Positions 59,664-64,000 of a stretch of DNA of 64,000 bases are shown one piece after another. The stretch is from JAITMY01 sp031553765 (GTDB taxonomy: Bacteria > Bacteroidota > Bacteroidia > Bacteroidales > UBA932), in assembly GCA_031553765.1 (NCBI GenBank), contig JAVBKY010000005.1, positions 154,224 to 218,223 of the forward strand, written 5' to 3'. Under the pieces are notes generated by a model, which saw nothing but the letters and a program-made list of their open reading frames with translations, was not told the DNA's origin and made no database searches. Within the stretch, counting starts at the first letter, position 1. The number at the start of each line of letters is the position of its first letter. The translations under genes were made by a program, and so were the position numbers.

Positions 59664-60629
59664 CTATGTAGTACTAGCCTTTTTGTACGCGTGAACTAAG
59701 CCCCTTCGAAAGTTGTAGGGAGGTTCTAATGAATAGCCCGGTTTAAGATCAAAAGAAAAGAGCATGTACCCGGCTGAGAACTGTGTTTTAAAATTTCTTT
59801 TTTGAAGCCAATCTGGTAATATTTGAGAGTCTTTTTTCTTATGGTATGTGCAAACTAAAATATTCTGAACGCATTCTTTAATGAGCCGGTCGGATCCGTT
59901 AAGTACATCTTCTTCTGCGCCCTCCACATCTATTTTTAGGATGCTGGGGTAATTTTGATTGTTTTGGAAAAAGGTATCAAGTGATAGAAAATGTTGATTA
60001 TTAATATTCCCAACATACTTGTTAACAACTACAACCTTTTCCTGCCATGGTTTAAATGTGTTCTCCAGTGCCTCTACCCAATTTCTGTCGGTTTCAAATA
60101 TGTATGCTTTCTTGATAAATTCAATATGTTTAAGGCTAAAATTACCTTCGGCTGCACCAATGTCTGCAATGATAGAGTTTTTGGTTATACTTAAGTTGTC
60201 AAAGTTGTAGTTATGCGGAGATGACTTATCCTGCTCTAGACATAGTGCATTATATGAGCTGCGAATATGTTTTACGGTCATATTCCGCTTAAAGTATAGA
60301 CGTTTTTTCTCCGGGGTGATTACATATTTAAGACCGCTACTCTTGTCTGTATATACTTTTACACGACGATATAAGTATTTGCCGATGAAAGGGTAATTGT
60401 AAACTTCTACTAAATGGCGCTTTAGAAAATGTATATATTGTTGTTGTTCTTGAGTGGGCAAATCAGTCTGATTTGTTTGTTGTAGAAACTTTCTTACGCG
60501 TTGAGTTAAAAGGTATCTTGGTGTTTTCTCGAATCGTTGTTTTTGATACTTTAGGAAGCTGAAAAATTCAAAATATATTCTTCTCATAATATTTGTCGGG
60601 TATAATGTTGGAGTGTTTACTTTGTTCAT
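59664..60629 (-). CDS. FkbM family methyltransferase
   Basis: A 321-residue SAM-dependent methyltransferase. The basic N-terminal 115 residues are not recognised; the FkbM domain follows with IIADIGAAEGNFSLKHIEF, IFETDRNWVEALENTF and ILKIDVEGAEEDVLNGSDR. FkbM enzymes usually O-methylate sugars. Its ATG overlaps the TGA of radA by 4 bases, so the glycan gene is translationally coupled to a DNA-repair gene. ATG at 60587 (MRRIYFEF) is an alternative start. Confidence 0.85.
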   Translation of the reverse strand: MNKVNTPTLYPTNIMRRIYFEFFSFLKYQKQRFEKTPRYLLTQRVRKFLQQTNQTDLPTQEQQQYIHFLKRHLVEVYNYPFIGKYLYRRVKVYTDKSSGLKYVITPEKKRLYFKRNMTVKHIRSSYNALCLEQDKSSPHNYNFDNLSITKNSIIADIGAAEGNFSLKHIEFIKKAYIFETDRNWVEALENTFKPWQEKVVVVNKYVGNINNQHFLSLDTFFQNNQNYPSILKIDVEGAEEDVLNGSDRLIKECVQNILVCTYHKKKDSQILPDWLQKRNFKTQFSAGYMLFSFDLKPGYSLEPPYNFRRGLVHAYKKASTT

Positions 60630-61996
60630 TGGGGTTCCCGTCCCACAAACAACCTCGGCATTATCTCCTCTATTTTTCCCACAAATATTACCTCAATACT
60701 TGATTTCTTCACTCCTTTTTGGTTGTACTTGGATACGAAAATACTTTTAAAGCCTAACTTCTCAGCCTCTGCTATGCGCTGGTCGATACGGGCTACCGGG
60801 CGAATTTCACCGGACAGACCGAGTTCGGCAGCAAAGCAGCAATCGGTGGGGATAGGTATGTCGAAGTTGGAGGATAGCACGGCAACGGCAACTGCTAAGT
60901 CAATAGCAGGGTCGTTAACCTTAAGCCCACCGGCTATGTTGAGAAATACGTCCTTGGTGGCAAGGCGAAAGCCCGCGCGCTTTTCCAGTACGGCCAGCAG
61001 CATGTTGAGGCGCCGGATGTCGAACCCAGTGGTGCTGCGCTGTGGTGTGCCGTACACGGCGGTGCTAACCAGCGCCTGTATTTCTATCAGAAACGGACGT
61101 ACTCCATCCACTGAGGCAGCAATAGCAACGCCACTGAGCGAATCTTGATGCTGTGTGATGAGTATTTCCGATGGGTTACTAACTTCTCGCAATCCCGTTC
61201 CTGTCATTTCAAATATGCCCAACTCCGAGGTGGAGCCAAAGCGATTTTTGGTAGAGCGTAGTATGCGATAAATATGCTGGTTGTCACCCTCAAATTGGAG
61301 AACAACGTCAACAATGTGCTCTAGCACCTTAGGCCCTGCAATAGTGCCGTCCTTGGTGATATGACCGATTACGAAAATGGGAGTTCCCGTTTCTTTGGCA
61401 TACTTGAGCAGCATAGCAGCGCAGTCACGTATTTGCGATATGCTGCCGGGCGAACTTTCAATACGCTTGCTGGCTAATGTCTGTATGGAGTCGATTACAA
61501 TAAGGTTTGGCTTTAGCTCGTGCGCATGTGCCAAAATGTTTTCAAGTAGCGTTTCACTTAGTATGTAGCATCCCTGCCCGCTGCCGCCAAGGCGCTCGGC
61601 ACGTAGCTTAATTTGCTGTGCGCTTTCTTCACCGCTTACGTATAGCGTTTTCATTAGCGGATTTTTCAGGGCTAGCTGCAGGGCGAGGGTTGATTTGCCA
61701 ATGCCCGGCTCGCCGCCAATGAGCACCATGCTGCCGGGGACAAGTCCTCCTCCTAAAATTCTATCCACCTCACCGCTACCTAAGCCCATGCGCGGCTCCT
61801 GCTCTATGCTGATGCTATCAACAAGCAGTGGTTTTGCGTTGACCTGCAGCAGGAAGGATAAGCCGTTGTTGCTATCCTTGGTAACAAGTTCTTCAACAAA
61901 TGTGTTCCATTCGCCACAGCTGGGACATTTACCCAGCCATTTTGCTGATTCGTAACCACAATTTTGACAGAAATATGCTTTGTGAGGTTTAGCCAT
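60626..61996 (-). CDS. radA: DNA repair protein RadA
   Basis: RadA is a RecA-like ATPase that promotes branch migration of recombination intermediates. I start it at ATG 61996 (MAKPHKAYFCQNCGYE), giving 456 residues. The order is a C4 zinc finger (CQNCGYE and CPSCGEW), Walker A GGEPGIGKSTLALQ, Walker B-like LIVIDSIQTL, the family motif KNRFG and a C-terminal Lon-protease-like domain (LSGEIRPVARIDQRIAEAEK). All are intact. The stop overlaps the fkbM start. Confidence 0.95.
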   Translation of the reverse strand: MAKPHKAYFCQNCGYESAKWLGKCPSCGEWNTFVEELVTKDSNNGLSFLLQVNAKPLLVDSISIEQEPRMGLGSGEVDRILGGGLVPGSMVLIGGEPGIGKSTLALQLALKNPLMKTLYVSGEESAQQIKLRAERLGGSGQGCYILSETLLENILAHAHELKPNLIVIDSIQTLASKRIESSPGSISQIRDCAAMLLKYAKETGTPIFVIGHITKDGTIAGPKVLEHIVDVVLQFEGDNQHIYRILRSTKNRFGSTSELGIFEMTGTGLREVSNPSEILITQHQDSLSGVAIAASVDGVRPFLIEIQALVSTAVYGTPQRSTTGFDIRRLNMLLAVLEKRAGFRLATKDVFLNIAGGLKVNDPAIDLAVAVAVLSSNFDIPIPTDCCFAAELGLSGEIRPVARIDQRIAEAEKLGFKSIFVSKYNQKGVKKSSIEVIFVGKIEEIMPRLFVGREPQ

Positions 61997-62083
61997 GTAT
62001 CGAGTACCATTTACCAAGTACCATAGGGCACTTGGGGTGTAATGTAACAACTCATAAAGTTAATACATTGGTATGGAAAAACA

Positions 62084-62119
62084 AAATGCGCAGCCACGGT
62101 GTAATGTGACTGCGCATTT
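62084..62119 (-). terminator. Terminator downstream of the zinc-ribbon gene
   Basis: AAATGCGCAG (62084-62093) pairs exactly with CTGCGCATTT (62110-62119). On the minus strand it lies 20 bases after the zinc-ribbon stop and is followed by TTTTGTTTTT. Between it and radA are low-complexity 'agtacca/cttggta' words. Confidence 0.85.
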
Positions 62120-62139
62120 CATTGGCACTTGGTAGCTGG

Positions 62140-62412
62140 TTACTTGGTAGCTGTTTTCCACCTTTCCAAACTTGGAATGCTTAGTGTAAACAGCCATGCT
62201 GTGACAGCTGAGTGTCCTTGTTGGCGCATTAACTTTTTACAGAACTGCTGCATTTCCTTGCCTGTTTTTACATCAGGCTGTGTAAACTTACCGTCAACGT
62301 AGCAGTAGCTGCAATATTTTGCGTTCTTGCTGCCGTCGGCTTCAGTTCCGCCTCCTTTGGGGTCTTTGTCAAGCGGCATTCCGCAACTTTGACAGAATTG
62401 CTTTTTTGCCAT
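62140..62412 (-). CDS. Small zinc-ribbon protein
   Basis: A 90-residue protein with two CxxC knuckles, FCQSCGMPL at 7-15 and YCSYCYVDGKF at about 33-43. The sequence between them (DPKGGGTEADGSKNAK) and the following FTQPDVKTGKEMQQF match a known 'putative zinc ribbon' family of bacteria. The C-terminal 30 residues are hydrophobic-rich. Its function is unknown. It starts 10 bases after the MFS transporter stop and may be co-transcribed with it; a terminator follows. Confidence 0.82.
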   Translation of the reverse strand: MAKKQFCQSCGMPLDKDPKGGGTEADGSKNAKYCSYCYVDGKFTQPDVKTGKEMQQFCKKLMRQQGHSAVTAWLFTLSIPSLERWKTATK

Positions 62413-62422
62413 GGCACCTTTT

Positions 62423-63880
62423 TTACTTAGTCTTAATAGGGCTGTACTTCGGAACCAGCGTCTTCATTACACTCCAGCCAATGAGGTAGGCCACTGCGCA
62501 CACGCAGAAGATGATGAAGTATCCGGCAGGTTTACCTTCAAAACCCAAGAAGGTCATATTGGTCTCCGCTGCGTATGTAAATAGTTTGCCTGATCCCTTG
62601 TTGATAAGGAATGACCCGATACCACCTGCCATTCCGCCAATACCGGTAATGGTAGCAATGGCAGATTTTGGGAACATATCACCAATGGTAGAGAAGATGT
62701 TGGCGCTCCATGACTGGTGAGCCGCGCCTGCAATACCAATAATAATAATGGGGAACCAAGGCGAAATGCCTCCCAAGGGTTGTGCAATTAAGGCTAATAG
62801 TGGGAAAAATGCAAAAATAAGCATGGCACGCATGCGAGCCGCATACGGATCCATTCCCGTCTTATTCATAATAATGGAAGGCAACTTTCCACCATAAATT
62901 GACAACATGGTGATGGCATATAGTACGGTAATCATTAGCATACCTTGTGCGCTTGATGCCTTGATGCCAAAGATGGAGTCAATGTAGGAAGGTGTCCAGA
63001 AAAGGAAGAACCACCATACGCCATCGGTCATAAATTTACCGAATGCAAATGACCATGTTTGCTTGTAGCGGAAGGCTTCTCCAAACGACATATTCTTCGT
63101 CTTTTCAACAACAACCTCTTCTTCGCCATCTTGTTCGATATAGGCCCGTTCGGCAGCATTTACGTGTTTGCTTTCCTTGGGCTTATCATACATAAATACC
63201 CACAAACCCATCCAAATGAAGCCAAGGGCACCAATAATGACAAATGCCATTTCCCAACCGTTACCTACTCCAATGTTTTGGAAGTATTTTGCAAGTGTAG
63301 GAATAGTAATAGGGGCCAATAGCGCACCTACTGTAGCTCCTGCGTTAAAAATACTGGTGGCGAAAGCACGGTCTTTTTTTGGGAAATATTCCGCAGTAGT
63401 TTTAATTGCAGCGGGGAAGTTACCTGCCTCACCAATAGCCAGCACCGCGCGTGCTATCAAGAAGGCGTACATGCTTACGGTGGCTACTATTACCGCAGTG
63501 GCCGATGTTGCTTCTAACGCACGTAGGGCCTCCGCATTTGGCAGGCCTACCCATGCTTCGGTTACCCATCCACATCCGGCGTGAAGTACGGCGCCAAAAG
63601 ACCATACGCCGATAGCCCACAGGTATCCCTTTTTGGTACCCATCCAGTCCACAAACTTACCGGCAAACAGCATGCTGATGGCATATAGGATGGAGAAGAA
63701 GGCAGTAATGGTTCCGTAGTGGTTATCATTCCAGTGAAACTCAGGTTTGATAAACTCCTCAAATGTCAGCGAAAGTACTTGACGGTCGAGATAGTTTACT
63801 GTGGTAGCGAAGAATAGCATGGCGCAAATACTCCAGCGGTACTGCGTCATTTTCTCGGCAACTGCATTTAATTTACTCAT
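62423..63880 (-). CDS. MFS transporter, ExuT-like hexuronate permease
   Basis: A 485-residue major facilitator of the anion:cation symporter type, with 12 predicted helices. It has the family motif FFATTVNYLDRQVLSLTF in helix 1, GKFVDWMGTKKGYLWAIGVW (motif A-like), ARAVLAIGEAGNFPAAIKTT and GGMAGGIGSFLIN. This wording is typical of hexuronate/galactonate transporters (ExuT, DgoT). Glucuronate or galacturonate uptake fits the uxuA pair at 17-19 kb. A long loop near residues 105-125 holds an Ala-rich insertion. A terminator lies between it and the upstream gene. Confidence 0.88.
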   Translation of the reverse strand: MSKLNAVAEKMTQYRWSICAMLFFATTVNYLDRQVLSLTFEEFIKPEFHWNDNHYGTITAFFSILYAISMLFAGKFVDWMGTKKGYLWAIGVWSFGAVLHAGCGWVTEAWVGLPNAEALRALEATSATAVIVATVSMYAFLIARAVLAIGEAGNFPAAIKTTAEYFPKKDRAFATSIFNAGATVGALLAPITIPTLAKYFQNIGVGNGWEMAFVIIGALGFIWMGLWVFMYDKPKESKHVNAAERAYIEQDGEEEVVVEKTKNMSFGEAFRYKQTWSFAFGKFMTDGVWWFFLFWTPSYIDSIFGIKASSAQGMLMITVLYAITMLSIYGGKLPSIIMNKTGMDPYAARMRAMLIFAFFPLLALIAQPLGGISPWFPIIIIGIAGAAHQSWSANIFSTIGDMFPKSAIATITGIGGMAGGIGSFLINKGSGKLFTYAAETNMTFLGFEGKPAGYFIIFCVCAVAYLIGWSVMKTLVPKYSPIKTK

Positions 63881-63913
63881 TAGAATTATTGTTTTTTGCG
63901 TGAATAAAAAGCA

Positions 63914-63946
63914 ATTCGAGGGCTACCATTTGGTGAGCCCTCGAAT
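63914..63946 (-). terminator. Strong terminator upstream of the MFS gene
   Basis: ATTCGAGGGCT (63914-63924) pairs with AGCCCTCGAAT (63936-63946), and ACCA/TGGT extends the stem inside. On the minus strand a TTTTTATT run follows. It ends the upstream minus-strand gene only 34 bases before the MFS start, so the MFS gene must be expressed by read-through or from a promoter overlapping this region. Confidence 0.88.
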
Positions 63947-63955
63947 GCATAAAAA

Positions 63956-64000
63956 CTACTTGCGAACTTTTGCAATGACAGCGAAAGCGTCCTTGCACAT
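63956..64000 (-). CDS. C-terminal end of a gene cut by the window edge
   Basis: Fourteen codons before a TAG on the minus strand (reading MCKDAFAVIAKVRK) continue beyond base 64000 and are followed by a good terminator. Placement upstream of an ExuT-like transporter suggests a hexuronate-catabolism gene such as a 2-keto-3-deoxyphosphogluconate aldolase, but 14 residues do not allow recognition. Confidence 0.4.
   Translation of the reverse strand: MCKDAFAVIAKVRK

Overview
The window looks like a chromosomal segment from a member of the Bacteroidota, most likely order Bacteroidales. The signs are gldE-gldD next to a phosphopantetheinyl transferase, a long IspG with the extra middle domain, the leuS-yitT pair, an SDR-type fructuronate reductase beside uxuA, a protein resembling a type IX secretion sorting tail, DUF1573/DUF3109/Porin_10 family proteins, and promoters of the TTTG / TAnnTTTG type. 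Base composition is moderate, about 43-45% G+C by eye, falling sharply in one accessory island. The genus cannot be fixed from the sequence alone.

Layout. 1-7.3 kb: phosphopantetheinyl transferase (cut by the window edge), gldD and gldE on the minus strand; then an Ig-like lipoprotein, an outer-membrane barrel and ispG on the plus strand. 7.4-12 kb: translation block rplM-rpsI-rpsB-tsf-pyrH-rnhB. 12-17 kb: yitT and an unusually long leuS on the minus strand, a tiny exported protein resembling a type IX sorting tail, and tRNA-Arg(CCG). 17-19.3 kb: uxuA and an SDR reductase for hexuronate breakdown. 19.4-23.2 kb: an ECF sigma factor, an envelope-spanning anti-sigma/barrel protein, an LVIVD-repeat lipoprotein and a barrel. 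23.5-31.2 kb: housekeeping genes pepT, miaB, S41 protease, dCMP deaminase, MIP18-like protein, queG and purD.

31.2-36.3 kb is an accessory island: two paralogous predicted transglutaminase-fold proteins, a small exported RHS-core protein with a long unrecognised C-terminus, and two lipoproteins. It carries two MITE-like inverted-repeat blocks, and its composition changes inside the RHS gene. This is the best candidate here for an undescribed system, a polymorphic toxin with immunity proteins and processing enzymes. 36.4-50.2 kb: trmN6, ribF, a Porin_10 protein, DUF3109, a TlpA-like protein, DUF1573, rdgB, a NamZ-type muramidase, rfbA, glyS and a YfhO-like protein.

50.2-60.6 kb is a minus-strand glycan locus with a complete CMP-pseudaminic acid pathway: pseB, pseC, a fused pseG-pseH, pseI, pseF and the pathway-associated methylase. 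It also has two glycosyltransferases, a flippase and an FkbM methyltransferase, and abuts radA. The last 2 kb hold a zinc-ribbon protein, an ExuT-like MFS transporter and the end of one more gene.

The segment is dotted with small palindromic repeats of several families. Most lie between genes, but two sit in frame inside essential genes, one in ispG and one in leuS. LeuRS also has a separate insertion of about 105 residues before its KMSKS loop. I saw no transposase, integrase, phage gene, rRNA or CRISPR array.
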